Positions 1 through 13,057 of a DNA stretch of 64,000 nucleotides are shown here, in pieces. The translations under genes and the position numbers were made by a program. The DNA is from Todiramphus chloris collaris (Eukaryota > Chordata > Aves > Coraciiformes > Alcedinidae). How positions within the stretch are numbered: the stretch's first letter is position 1; the number at the start of each line of letters is the position of its first letter. The notes beneath the pieces were generated by a model, which saw nothing but the letters and a program-made list of their open reading frames with translations, was not told the origin of the DNA and searched no databases. Location: positions 10,123,280 through 10,187,279 of the forward strand of contig JANVCC010000047.1 in assembly GCA_025345505.1 (NCBI GenBank), given 5' to 3'.

Positions 1-2065
1 GCTAGAATACATAGTGTTATTTTAAAGGAAAGTTTATATGAAGTTTTCTAATTTGTTCGATCATATGTTACTTAGGAGTTCAGGGGTTTAAGACAGTAGT
101 TAAACTATGCTTTTCAATTTAGATAGTCAATTCTAAAATTATTATGCAATCTCAATCTGCTCAACTCCACAATTCCTTTGGAGGCTTACTAAATCTTTTC
201 ATCTCTGCAACTGTCATATAATAAAAACTAAATAATTGTTTTTTCAGTTGAACAGAAAATTCTGCTTTCTAGACCATTCGTCGCTCTACCTCCATCCCCC
301 TCTTGGCCTCATGTTTTGTGTTTATGAAAGAAAATAAGGGCTAATGCCAGAATTCAAAGACTAAGCAGTAGGCAAACTGCTCATCCAAATATCTTCCAGA
401 CAACCCATTCCAGAAATCATCCCTAACATAGCAACCCAACCAGGCCACCAGCAAACTCTCCACATAACCACATTTAGCCTGTGGGATTACCACCAGGAGA
501 TATGATATACTTCATGTACTTGGAAATGAATATATTGTATAGTGCATCTAGCTAATTGACAATTCAGGAGGCAAGGACTGCACTAGTGACTGAATCCAGA
601 CTTTCTGTTAGATATGGGCTGTACCTATATTAACAAGTGGTATGAAGATAAACTGCAAATCTGGAAAATTAAACAGTTGGTGTTGAAGTCTTGACACGTA
701 CACCATTACTTATTTTGTAGGTTTTACTTGTGACTCACTCTGGCCATGGATCAAATGCTTAGTAGTAGCTGGAGCACATTTCTGACTTAATTTCATCTGA
801 AAGTAGTGTATGGTTTTGTGCTTCAAGACTGATTTGTGATATGAACTAAAGGATAGTAGATCAGAAAAATTAGATTATGTGCCCTGAAGTTGCTCCTAAT
901 TCAAGCTAAAATACAGATAAATCCAATGCAAGCCTTAATTAGGCCACTATGTGAGAGCATGGATGCAAAGGACAGGATAAGGTATTCTTTAAAAAATTAC
1001 TATTTAATGACAAACACAGACAGCCAGAACACAGGAGATAGTTCTCAAGAACCTCCAAATCAGTGTAGTGATTTCTATTTACGAGGCTGGTGCAACGCAT
1101 GTAGAAATCACAAGTAAAAGCTGGAAGATTATACTAATTTTGCACATCTCTAGCTCACTGTACAAAGCCCACCTTAAGAGAGACAAGTGAAAGATGTTAA
1201 ACAGAGCTTGTTAAACACATGGCGAATAGAACATGGATGTCATATGAGAATAAAGTCACAGACACGTGTGCTCCAGTGGCAAGTGGTGACAAATTCAGGG
1301 TCTTTATTAGCGACAAAAGTAGAATTGACTTGGAAAGGCTCCCTTCTTCTTGGTCAGAAGGCAAAGACAAAGCAGCATGAGTGTCCAGAGGAAAGTGTTT
1401 AGTAGAACAAGGAAGATGCTTCTTAACCCTCTTTTTGTGCTCTTTGGAGTAAGGGAAAAGAATATTCAAATAACACTGGAACCACATTGAAAAGGATAGA
1501 TATAAATCAACTTTGTTCTTTATTTTTTACTATATTAAATTTATTCAAAATAATTTTTAAAGAGAAGTGCTAAGCCACTGTAAGCATTAACACTAAGTTT
1601 ATTGTAATTATCCCTCCTGTCATTTAAGTGGGTGAGACTTAACTCACCCTTTTGAGGCATGAATTTTCAAAGATGTTATATGGCCTTTTATATTACCAAT
1701 AATAATACTAAAAGAAAAGAAGATACCATTAGTGAATGAAATTTTTTAAAGTATAAAATGGAGAAAAATCCCGCAGAGGAAAACATCAATGTCAATATCT
1801 CTAATCTTAGTGAACATTTCTCTCAAGGTGGGGACACAGACATTACCTGTAAAAAAATCATCTACCCTTTTCAAAGTACTATAAATAATTTGGTCATGTT
1901 ATATAAGTAGTTTGGTAAAAAAAGTAAAAAAGAAATTAAGTATCCTCTTAAGAGCTGATGGGAAGGCCCGAGGAAAATGGCATTAAACACAGTTTTCTGA
2001 GAATTCTGTGCGCGCTCACTTTCATGCAGAAATTTGAAGAGATAAATTAATGTATTTGGACTTAC
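1..2065 (-). other. SEMA5A intron, partial
   Basis: This AT-rich stretch lies downstream of the PSI exon in the gene's direction. I looked on the minus strand for a thrombospondin type 1 exon (W-x-x-W motifs, paired cysteines) and found none. I recognise no repeat family here. The short open frames at 890-1117 and 1197-1487 show no family motif and no splice context. Confidence 0.75.
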
Positions 2066-2183
2066 TGGACACACAGTAATGCTTTGCTCCCATTGACTCA
2101 TGCTCAGACTTTCTTCCAGTGTTGTGCATTTCTTCATCACCATGTCCCAGCCGCAATAAGGGTCTTGCGATCCAATGCACGTA
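2066..2183 (-). CDS. SEMA5A: SEMA5A exon: PSI domain, 118 nt
   Basis: The last exon in the window. The acceptor is cattcacag followed by TACGTGC, and the donor is TGTCCA|gtaagt, so it runs from phase 2 to phase 0. Its first base completes Ser, followed by TCIGSQDPYCGWDMVMKKC, TTLEESLSMSQWEQS and ITVCP. DPYCGWD is the hallmark of the plexin-semaphorin-integrin (PSI) knot, and five further cysteine-rich positions fit the domain. The PSI domain follows the propeller and leads to the thrombospondin repeats, whose exons must lie at lower coordinates outside the window. Confidence 0.97.
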
Positions 2184-3103
2184 CTGTGAATGAAAACCAA
2201 TCAGAAAACATGAATATTTATCTTCATCTGCGCTGGCTAAAGATCTCTAGATAACTATGTGGCATCTCTTCGTATTTCATAGGCCTAAAATAGATAGGGA
2301 AATTGATCCCTGTGTTAGTATGGCACAGATTAAATGACAAAACAGAAGAAAAATGAATGTGAATGACTACACAAAGCAAGGATTTTATTAAGTGCATGGC
2401 TAAATTTCTGGTTGCATGCATAATATGTGGCTAAGACTGATTATTGTACTTAATTACTAGAGAATTACAGCAATTCTTAAAAAGCATATATTGTCTGGTC
2501 CAAGTAAAGAAGATTTCAGAGTTACAGTTCTTAGTCTATCAGTTTTGGAATAATAGTTATCATCTTTGACAGAAATCAGATTACAATGTCTACTTTTTGC
2601 AAATTAATTAGAAAATTCTCTGATTTGTTTCTCGCTCTGCTATAAAATCCCTGGAAGTAAGTTCAAAGGGTGCTGGTGGCTGCCATCACATCTCTTCCAT
2701 ATCACATACTGCCCTAGACATTCCCTTGTAGTGGCACATGAGGAGGAAAACAGAGGGTTAGAACAAAGGATGGTACTCTGGTTTCTGGAGTACAGACTCT
2801 GAAAGATCCACTGTACAAAACTAGAATTTCTTTTCTCTGTTAAATGCCAGACAGTCTTGCTAAGCAATAACAGACCAGCTAAAGTCTTCACAGCTAAAGA
2901 TAGTAAGAAAAGAGGTGGAAGTCTCATCATAGTGAAGCATAATATAATTGTTTTAACACTTGTAAAAATCCCTATAAATTACACATAAAAATAATAAAAT
3001 AAACTTTTTGTCTAGAGCATAAAAATGCTAGACTGATCATTCTTGTTCACCTCAAATTCATAGGCATTATCATTCCCTCTAATTGTTTGTTCATATCACA
3101 TCT

Positions 3104-3524
3104 GTCCAGTGAAAGGCTACAAAGATGATTAAGAAACTGGAGCATCTATGCTATGAGGAGAAGCTGAGAGCTGGGACTGTTCAGCATGAAGAAGAGAAGC
3201 GTCAGGATGGATCTCATCAATATGTACAAATACCTGAAAAGAGGATGCAAAGAAGAAAGACGTTGTTTGCAGTGGTGTTCAGTGACAGGACCAGAGGCAA
3301 TGGGCACAAACTGAAACGTGAGATTCTGTCTGAACATCAGGAAACACTTTTGTACTAAAGGTGACTGAGTGCTGGCACAGGTTGCCCAGAGAAATTCTGG
3401 AGCCTCCCTCCTTGAAGATATTAAAAAGACATCTGGATATGACTTTGGGCAACTGGCTTCAGCAGGAGGTTGGACCAGGCAATCTCCAGTGGCCCTTGCC
3501 AACCTCAGTCTTTCCATCATTCTG
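3104..3524 (+). repeat. CR1 LINE fragment, 3' end
   Basis: The plus strand carries the typical end of CR1 ORF2 and 3' tail. Recognisable parts are an acidic/basic stretch matching the E-E-R-L-R-E-L region, then a nucleotide stretch reading gaccagaggcaatgggcaca (the D-R-T-R-G-N-G-H-K motif), then gagtgctggcacaggttgcc (the E-H-W-x-R-L-P motif), and a short tail ending in ccatcattctgt. Reading frames are broken by stops and shifts, so this is an old copy. It is truncated at the 5' end, as most CR1 copies are. It reads opposite to SEMA5A. Confidence 0.9.
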
Positions 3525-6500
3525 TCCTCACAGACCCCGTGTTTTATTCATATTTCTGTTCTGTTTATCTCTGGCATTCCTCATGTACTTCCACACTAGC
3601 ATCAGACAAAATGCAGACTTACTAATTCCCTAGTATGCTATTTCATAATACCATCACAGAGGGTTCTTAGTGCTTATCAATTTTGAAGAATTAGTTTCTG
3701 CAGTATACTTGGCAACATGCATTGCCAGTACTATGTGGGAGGACAGTTCCATCTGCAAAATGGGCACAGAGTAAGAGACGGAATAACCAACACTCTCTAG
3801 GTGCCCCTAATTTGGCTGCAAGTTGAAAGATAAAGCTTTTGGTTTAAGGGATTCAGTGTTCAGAAGAGAGTTCCCACTGATGGCTCTTGCAGCTGTGAGC
3901 ACTTAGCACTTTTGTAACTTAGGCTGCACATGTTTCCATTTAACTGTCTAGAAAGTAAGGAGGACAATTAATGCAAATTATGGAAAGTTTTCTGTGTCTT
4001 GGTCTTCCAGTGTTTGCAAGAAAAGACAGTGAGTATTCTCCTTCAGAGTTTCTCTTATAAAGCATGTCTTTTACAAATAAAGAATACAAAAAAATTTTAA
4101 GGGCTGACATAATGTACAGGTGTTAACACTAGCTGTGCTATTTCTCAAAGTAGTTCTCACTACTCCTTTCTGTTCAGTGTTAATATTTTTGAAGGCAGTT
4201 GTTACTTTTTAAACACTATTTAAAAAAAAAAAAAAAAGGTATTTAAAAGTCAGTATCCTTTCACTTACAACCACATCCCCTCTTTCCTGGGAGTAAGCTG
4301 ATCCTTCTTCCACTCTGCTCTTAGACCTCATTTACTCTTTTGCTTTTGTTGTCATATTACCTTCCACCCAGGCAAATCAAAATGGCTTACACCTTTCATT
4401 ATAAGTCACTTAGATGTTTAAGTGGCATATTAAAAGTGTATTTTGACTGTTCTTGTAACTTCCTGATACCTGAATGGTCTTAGTTTCAAGAAGGAAATAA
4501 AGTTTAAAAAATGCTGAAAAGTCTTTGCACTGCTGGGACAAAGCATGTTAAATCACTCTGGGGACACTGAGCATTTCAGTAGGTGACCAGGTTTGGGGAG
4601 CACTGCAGTAAGATAAAATGAGATTAATTTTTTCAGAATTTAGTTGATAAAGTCCACTGAGAATATGAAAACCATGATTTTAAGAAGTTAATAACTTAGC
4701 CTCTGGTCAATCTGCATTTATATCTGCAAATAACTTTCTCAAAAAATATTTTTAATAATTTTTTTCTCCACACTACAATACATAAATTAATCCTAGAAAC
4801 ATAAAAAGTATTCTAAAAAAAGCAGTAAGAATCTTTTTCTGATAAGTATTGCACACATGGGAAACTCTAGTTTTGCCTTTTAAAAAAAATAAAGTTCTAA
4901 TTGAGTGTCCTAGTCATTATTATATCTATTATTATATCTAAGTCTCATTTTGTAAATATTTAATGTTTGAAATCATATATTCAGAGGAAAATGTAGTTCA
5001 TCATTATTGCCCTCTTTCTGGCATTTCAGTTCACCATGCCAGATAAATTCATGAAATGAGGCAGGACCTGCCTTAAATAGCTGCCCTGTTCTTGAGTAGT
5101 GGAAGGACAGTCCTTTCCTATTCTCCTCACTGCCTCACAACTCAGGGAGCTATCTTATTTATGTTTTTCAGATCACTTGCTTAGATCACCAGCTTCTCTG
5201 AAAAGTGGAGGTATTTTCTTTTCAGTGAAAAGGAGAGAGGAAATATGTGGGTAAATGTTTATCTGTATTTGTTTAATTATCTCACCTTTTAAAAGCATTT
5301 TCTTTCATTTGAGGGATAATTTAATGTGTGAATAACAGCAGCTAATTATTGTGATCTGCTGTGCCAAGATAAAAAAACAAACCAAAACAAAAAAAAGCGC
5401 AACTGATAAAATAAGTTTACAGATAGAAAATGAGGATAGAATAAAGCTTGTAAGTATGAAACTATCAGAACTTCTATCTGAAGTGTGAAATTTAACAGGA
5501 CTATTATTAATTTACGATTATGTGTCCTTGCTCTTCTGAATCAATGAAAATTTCATACTGCTTTAACTTTTTTATTAATCTCTCTCCTAAGAGACAGCAG
5601 TAAGAGGAACATCCTCACTGTGTAGATGAAATAACAAGACAAATTCTACAAAATGACTATCAAGTTCATGTAAATAAGGAAAGTTGAAAATTAGATACCA
5701 CTACACACCTTCACCCCTTTCTCCTCCTAAATCTCTGCCTAAATTGAAGCCATTTTAGATGCTACTGTTGAAAAATTAAATAAATATTTATATTAGTAAT
5801 AGATGTTTCAGTTGACAGGGCCCTTCCAGATAGTGACACTGGAAGCAGCAGAGCTGGATAACAGATTAGTCATCTTTTCTCTGGAGGTTTTACCTTACAT
5901 CTCAATTTTACAAATTAATGTTTTGTCCGTTGCTCCCAGTAAGCACCAGCCTACATCTCTAAGGCTTCACATGATTTGGCCCAGCCCAGCTAAAACTGGC
6001 AATTTTGTGCAGGAAGGAAATGAAGGAATAAAAGTGAATTGGTTTATTCTAAGACTTTTGATGCTGCTTACATTGCTCAGTCAGCACTCTCTATGAAAAC
6101 TTTTGGCATCTACTGACTGAGTCTAATTTTCCCATATGTTGTCATTTCACATTTTTTACTAAACATGAGTGATAGGTAGTTGCATGTCTCTCCTGCAAGG
6201 CATTCAATTGGCTGCCATGGTTTGGTATGCCTACTGACAGGCATACAACATTTAAGCAATGGATTTTGACTGACTAGTTACAGAACTGTAAGTCACCTCA
6301 CTGTAAAGCAAACCAGAAATAACAGGTGATTTCCTTCAACTATTTTATAATTATCACCAAGCAGGATATCAAAACTGCTCTGCTTTAGTTACAGTTGAGA
6401 TGATTTATTCAGACAGAAAATGAAGCAGAAATGAACACCATTCAGAGCATAATATATACATATAAAAAAACCCATACAGTTTTAGACTAAAAAGAATTAA

Positions 6501-6609
6501 CTATGTGTGCTACAAAGAACATAAAAAAAAATAAGTTTAGAAGTTTTATCCAGATACCATTGATTTCAAGAGATTTTTACATCTCCTTCCAGGAGAATAT
6601 ATTCCCATA

Positions 6610-7175
6610 CATATTGGGTCTGACTGAGCTGGAGTTAACTTTCCCCAGAGCAGCCCTCCCAGTGCTGCTGTGCACTGAGAGCTGGAAAGGTGCTGGTCAC
6701 ATCCTGTGTTGTGGCTGCTGCTGGGCAGGGCTCGCACAGCACCAAGGCTGCTTTTCTAACATTCCCCCTGCAGCAGGATGGGGTGCACAAGGTCTTGGGA
6801 GGGCACATGGCTGGGACAGCTGACCCAAACTGACCAAAGGGATATTCCAGACCATATGACAGCAGCTGAAGTATAAAAGCTAGGAAAAGGAGGAGGGGGG
6901 CAGGCATCAGCTTGTCCTCTGGAGCAACTGCTACGCTTTTGGAGCCCTGCTTCCCAAAACAGGCCAGACATCATCTGCTGAAGGGAAGTAGAGGATAAAT
7001 CTTTGTTTTCTTTTGCTTCCCTGTGTGGCATTGCTTTGCTTCTTCATTAAACTGCTTTTTTCTTAGCCCACAAGTTTCATCTTATTTTCTTCCCCCGGGT
7101 CCAGCTTAGAGAAGGGGGTAAGTGATAGAGTGGCTTGGTGGGCACCTGGTATCCAGTCAAGGTCAAACCACCACA
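6610..7175 (+). mobile_element. Solo LTR of an avian endogenous retrovirus, plus orientation
   Basis: About 570 bp, richer in GC than its flanks, with the layout of an LTR. A conserved block at about 6822-6860 includes ctgaccaaagggatattcc; a TATA box (TATAAAA) lies at 6872-6878 and a polyadenylation signal ATTAAA at 7046-7051. The end, accaccaca at 7175, has the CA expected at an LTR 3' end. From memory, this block is common in bird ERV LTRs; I cannot settle whether the family is ERVL or ERVK. No primer-binding site or viral gene follows, so it is a solo LTR. The 5' end is uncertain and seems truncated. It reads antisense to SEMA5A. Confidence 0.75.
6872..6878 (+). promoter_or_regulatory. TATA box of the solo LTR
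   Basis: TATAAAA lies about 12-18 bp downstream of the accatatgac block that precedes the TATA element in this LTR type. It would start transcription on the plus strand, antisense to SEMA5A. The sequence does not show whether it is active. Confidence 0.5.
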
Positions 7176-8841
7176 CTGTGTCAATATACACTGTAAATGC
7201 TAATCAGGTATTCTCTTGATCTGTAACATTTATTTAGAGGATATGTAAACATAAGAGGTGCACTTTCCAAGAATGTTCAATGAAACATTTTTGTGTCTTT
7301 ACCTATATGCAGCATTTTGAAGAACAGAAGCTATTTTGGTCTCCTGACCCATTCAATCTTTTCAAGTGAGATAGCCATGCCTGCCTAGTTCCAATTACTG
7401 TCAGCTGCGATCTGAACATTTGGTATACCAGGAGCTCAACTCGGGTCACCATTTTGTTTCACAGAAGCCAAATTCCTCACTGCAAATTTGAACAGACGAC
7501 AGAAGATAAAAGCCTGTCTTGTGTTCCAAATGCACTGTGTTATCCATTTCTGAATGAATATGTGAATCTGTACTAGATTTCTGTACAAAGGTACCTATCA
7601 GTGTTTTCATTACTACTGGTTTTGTACCATGTATGTAAATATATATGTACATGCGCAATGAAAAACACCGATCTAAAAATATAGATGAATGATGCGGAAG
7701 AACATAAATGGTAGGCAGACAATTTATAAAGTCCTGCAGGCTCAAACTAAGATGCTTGTCAGATATTCAGAATACTGCTTAACCCTTGCCTGTCCTGTTA
7801 AGAAAAATCAAATCCTTTTTTCACCTCAGCCACTCTGCGTGGACTACTGTTGATTCCTCTTACTTGAATTTCTATAAAATAATCAAAATCCACCCAGGTA
7901 TGATTCAGTCTTGCAACAGGTACTGACAATACTACCCTTAAACCTAAAAGCTCCTCTGTTCAAATCCAGAACCAGGAATTTATATATAATTTGTTTAGTA
8001 AAGTTGTTTATAACACACAGTTCTGTGAATATTGGCACTTCTAAGTGACTCTACTTGGAACAAATGTGAAAGACAACTTTCAGAGTAGGCTTTTTACAAG
8101 AAAATGCAGCTTGCCATTCATTGTAAAGAAATAATATCTGAGGTCCCCATCCATGTCAATCAGCCAAGACAGAGCTTCCAGCCCTATGATTAGGAGGCAG
8201 GAGCCTGAAATGCTGGGACCTCCTGGTACAGCTAGGGTTTTCAAAGGCCTTTTGATGGGCAAAAGCTACAGCCTGCAAATCTGTGGTTTGCAAATTGTCT
8301 CGGAAAATCTGACGTACCTAAGTGGTAAGGCAACCTAAGAGCAATAGATTTGGGGATTTTCCCACAGCTTTATGTGTTGCTAAACCACTACAGCGGTAAC
8401 AGTGATTTATAAGGCTAGACACTTTTGCTTCCATATGGCGTCCCCACGTCTTCAAAAGACCTGTGCATCTTTAACAGATATAAATGTAAACAGGGAACGT
8501 GACTGCCATATCCTTAGTCAGCTGTGACCTAGGTTCTTCTGAACTTGAAAGTTGAGGTTAACTTTATACTACTAGAATATGAAGCAATTATAAGATAGCA
8601 GGCCCACATTTAGGATGTAGAACTCCTTAAAAGTATTAACCACATATCAGGTATCCCAACATTGCAAGGCTATTGTTACCTCTCATTCCAAAAATAACTG
8701 CAGATACCCTCTCTGGCTTGACAACGCATTATGAGAGGCAGATAAGACTTCAAATTTGCTAGTTTGGTCTTATAGAATTGGAGCATCCAAACTCCTGTCC
8801 TGAAATCTTGCCCACAGTTCATATCGTTGCATCGAGAATAT

Positions 8842-8859
8842 TCTCTCTCTCTCTCTCTC
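8842..8859. repeat. (TC)9 microsatellite
   Basis: Nine perfect TC units on the plus strand (GA on the gene's sense strand). The overlapping 61-codon minus-strand frame that begins with repeated Arg-Glu codons is produced by this repeat and is not a gene. Confidence 0.95.
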
Positions 8860-11442
8860 ATACGTTCAGGTCAATATTGGACTCCAAACTTGGATATTAG
8901 TTTTATGTAAAATTAAAATGTCTACAAAAAAGACTACAGAATATTAAGAGAGATGCAAGTAATTCTCATAAGAAAATAACTGGTGTGCAATGCAGAGCTG
9001 AGATGCGTAGTGTATGTGCTGGCCTGACAGAGTAGCAGTCCAGTATGTGATATGTTAAATTATTTTAAAATGAAAAACCTTCCAGACATTTGCCAAGTAT
9101 CAAATTACTGGCGAAATGATCTCTTGGAAAGTGGGTTGCTTTAAACATGTCAGGTGATTTTTAACGAAAAAACAGTAACTACTCTGAACTTAGAACTCCT
9201 CAACTTTTGGTATTTTTTTAAAGCAAAGAAATGAATTACATCATGACATATGAAAACCACATGCCTGTTTTAAATTTTTATTTCCTAGCTCACTTCTTTG
9301 TTTAAAACAATATCCTACTAATAAAATCTGAATTGCAAATATGTAGTCACGTCCATCTGGTTTTCTTACAACTTTGCAAGCTAAAAGGAGAAGACAGTTT
9401 TCTTTTCCTCATAGGGCTACTTCAAGAAATACATTGGGAGCAGGTTGTAAAATTCTACCTGTTTATCAAAATTCCTTCTTTGCAAAAAAATATGTGCTTA
9501 CAATACAATGCATACGTGCATAGATCCCACACTATAAATATTTGTGAATAAATATTTCAGGTGCAGCAAAATGTAAATGCATAATGTGTCTATGATGCAT
9601 TTTGTGGGCCAGATAGACAAAGCCATATTCTGCAAAAAAACCTGGTCTTCACAGAGGAAGAAAGAAATATAGGTTAACCTCAGATCTGTAGAGCTTGAAT
9701 TGACCTCCCCCCACCCCATATGGGGCTAATATTCTTCTTTTAACTGACAAAAACTTTCAACGGCACTTATTTCATAGTTCTGCTGACTTTACTAGTGTTC
9801 TCTTAACTTCACACCAATTGAAGATAATTTTTCAGTGTATCTAATACCTAAAAAAAGACTTTCCAGTTTAAAAATGTGCTTATAGTCTAGCCTTGCAGTC
9901 AGGAAGGATTACATTTTATGCCAGTCTGGAAAATTTATGAGTATTCTGGTTCTGGAATATTACTCTGAAATCACTAATTCAGATCAGTCCTCATGTGGTT
10001 CTTACATTCTAATGCAGCAGAGTATTTCTCTGATTTAAACTGGAATAAGGCTTGCATATTTTGAAATAAGGAGATCCACCTGGATATAAAAAAAAAAAAA
10101 ATAAAATTAAAAAATAGCTGCTCTGGAAGGATTATTTCAAACCAGTAATTTCAATTCCATGTGTTGGCAAGCTCTTCTGGACACATTAGCACCTAGCAAT
10201 AGTTCAGACCACATTACTCATTGTTAACTTGTAAAATATTAGTATAGAGGAGTAACTATTCCACTAATGACAGCCAGTGTTTTATTACCACGAATACAGG
10301 TTGGTACTGAGTGTAAGAGTACTTCTGAGAAAGCAACATCCATAGTTAAGGCAAAATAAAGGAATGCAGCAGCGGTTGAAATACTTAATCCAATAATCTT
10401 GATGGAGTTTGAAGAATCAAATAAAGCATAACCAAATCTGCAATAATTGTTTTCTTCTGATAGTTAATCCAGTACCCTTTTTAGTCCTGTGCAGCTACAG
10501 TTATCTTTTGTGTAGGTACAGATTGCTTAGAGGATGGTTAACAAAGAAGCCAAGATAAAAATGATGGGAGTACGGAGAGAGAAAAGCTATGGTTACAGTA
10601 TAATAGCTATAATAACATTACTTAGCAAAACAATCTTGCAACCCAATATTTTAAGCATAGAATGTAAAAAACAATACTCAAAAATTTTGAGAAGTTAAGT
10701 TTTTTTACATCAAAGTAGTCACTATTTGTACAGCTTTTAGCACATGGCACTATTTATTTACTTAGACATAATGTAATAGTAGGATCAGTTTTCCAGTCTT
10801 TTAAGTGTGTGAAATCTATCTTCCATCAGAAATATCAATTCTTGAACCTTGCTTGGTAAGATTTTGTAGAACATTGGGCTGGTACAACCTTTCATTGCCC
10901 CTACTTTCAGAACAGATGTGCTGAAAATTACAAAGTAGTTACAAGTAAAAATGCTAACATTGACAAATTTGCCTCAAAGAAATCACTGCTACCCAAGGTT
11001 GCTTTTGAAGGTGTTTCCAATAAAAGAAAGCTGATTGGTTCTTTGCTTCAGGGGACAGTCTCTACCCCCCTACAGATCTTATTCCTTATTACAGACGCAT
11101 ACAGCCTTAAAAATAAATAGGAAACACTGCAACTTCTCATAATAATAATAATTCTATTTATCTCACATTATAGTTAATTAGTAGGTATACAAAGGTCAGT
11201 TATGCTTTATGCTTGGCCTGCTCAACTCTGAAGAAGTACAGAGAGCTGGAGAATTCAGTGAAAAGAGTAGCTCCAGTGAATAATGTTGATGAACTTGCAT
11301 GAAAGTTTGATAAATATGTGTGAATTGAAATGTCCAAGCGACGATCTGGTCAAATCTTAAAGATTTTCCCTGGGGAGAGCCAAACTAAGGTAACTGCTCT
11401 GCTCCTTCCTCCTGGAGCAAGAAAATACCAAAGATTTTTTCC

Positions 11443-11906
11443 TAGAATCATAGAATGGTAGAGGTTAGAAGGGTCCTCTGGAGATCATCAAGTTCAATCC
11501 CCCTTCCCCAGCACGATCACCTAGGGCAAGTCACACAGGAACAGATCTAGGCAAGTTTTCAAAGTCTCGAGAGAAGGATGCTCCACAACCTGTTCCAGGG
11601 CTTCATCACCCTCACGGTAGTTTTTCCTCATGTTCAGGTGGAACTTCCTATGTTCCAGTTTGTGACCATTACCTCTCATCCTATCACAGGGCACCACTGA
11701 AAAGAGACTGGCCCCTTCTACTTGACACCCACCCTGCAGATATTTATAAACACTGATAAGATCTCCTCTCAGTCTTCTCTTCTCCAGGTTAGATAGCCCA
11801 AGGTCCATCAGCCTTTCCTCATAAATGAGATGTTCCAGTCACCTAATCATCCTCATAGCCTCCACTGGACTCTCTCTAGTACTTCCCTAACTTTTTGTGG
11901 AACTGT
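11443..11906 (-). repeat. CR1 LINE fragment, minus orientation
   Basis: On the plus strand the copy starts with tagaatcatagaatggtaga, the reverse complement of the CR1 tail. On the minus strand a 95-codon open frame (11521-11808) carries the end of CR1 ORF2 with motifs [26 protein letters not shown] and [12 protein letters not shown]. Beyond about 11810 the similarity goes on for another 95 bp before it is lost. It is 5' truncated and has lost the E-H-W-N-R-L-P segment through a frame change. It lies in the same sense as SEMA5A. Confidence 0.93.
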
Positions 11907-13005
11907 TTGCAAGAACTCACATGTCCCAGAGTCATTTTTCCCTAACTGACTCCTGAAAACAGCAGGATTACAACAGGATGTTGAAAACTATTCAGACACT
12001 GGCAGAAGTCTGCAGGAGACACACACATCCCACCCCCCTCCCTCCCCCCCCATGAAAACTGTCAATCCAAATAACTAGCATAGACAACTCATAAACAATG
12101 ACAACACTGTGGCATAATGGAAAGGGCTGAGCAACACAAACTACAGGTGTCACAACAGGATCTGACTGGGGTATGGTCTCCTGTCACAGTAATAAAGTCT
12201 ACTGTACCCAGAACACCAAAACCAAAAAATAATCAGATTTATCCACCAAATGTAAAACAGTATTTTCAAGGGCCTTTGATATCAGTGTTTGTGAGAGCAG
12301 AGCTGTGAGTTGTTGTGGAACAGGACCGTCCTGAATCAGAGGGAATGTCTGTCAGAGACAACACAATGTCACAGAGAACAGATTTACGAGTAAATATGAA
12401 TTAGCTAAATATATACAGCATATCAGAGTGATAATTAAGGAGGCATAATAAACTACAAAAAACCCCACAAAAAAAACAATAACCAATCTTAAAATTATCT
12501 TGGCTTGTGGAACAGTCTGCTCAACAGAGGGGCTGAAGGTGCATTGTCTGAAGGCTTTGCAATAAAGCTAAACAAAAGGATCAGAAAATATCAGATGGCG
12601 AGCACCCTGCCACTGACGCAAAAAACAGAGCAGATGAGCTAGTACATTTTTAATGTTTTGGCTTTCTAAGGTTGTTATTCATACACAAGCATGCTCTATT
12701 TCTCAATAACTGTGTGAAATAGATACTAAAGATTACACATGCCCTTGATCTCCAGAAGAAACTCTGGTTATTGACACAAATTTAGAACGCAGCCTTGATG
12801 CAGTTATACAGCCCTAAGTATGAAAAACGTGAATAGATAAAATTAAAATAATTCCAAAAAAGAGCCACAATGCCTCAAGGCATTACCTTAGGTAAGCTTT
12901 ACTCATTACTCTATTTACCCACTGCTGTAGTATAGAAGTAATAGTTGACAATACATAACAAGAATGCAACTAGTAAAGCACCCAGCAATGCAGTGACCAA
13001 GTTTC

Positions 13006-13057
13006 AGATGTTACCTAGGGGTAACATCTAGGTAGCCCCAACTAGGGGTAGCCCCAA
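13006..13057. repeat. Short hairpin joined to an 11-bp direct repeat
   Basis: Positions 13006-13015 (agatgttacc) and 13020-13029 (ggtaacatct) are perfect inverted arms of 10 bp around a 4-nt loop. Directly after, ggtagccccaa occurs at 13031-13041 and again at 13047-13057. Two small rearrangements of the same local sequence are likely. Confidence 0.85.

Noticed and set aside
1..2065. Search for a thrombospondin type 1 exon downstream of the PSI exon
   Set aside because: No W-x-x-W plus cysteine pattern was found on the minus strand, so the next exon must lie outside the window.
2640..2930. 96-codon minus-strand frame with a signal-peptide-like start
   Set aside because: The hydrophobic start is not followed by any recognised domain, and the frame lies mid-intron without splice-site support.
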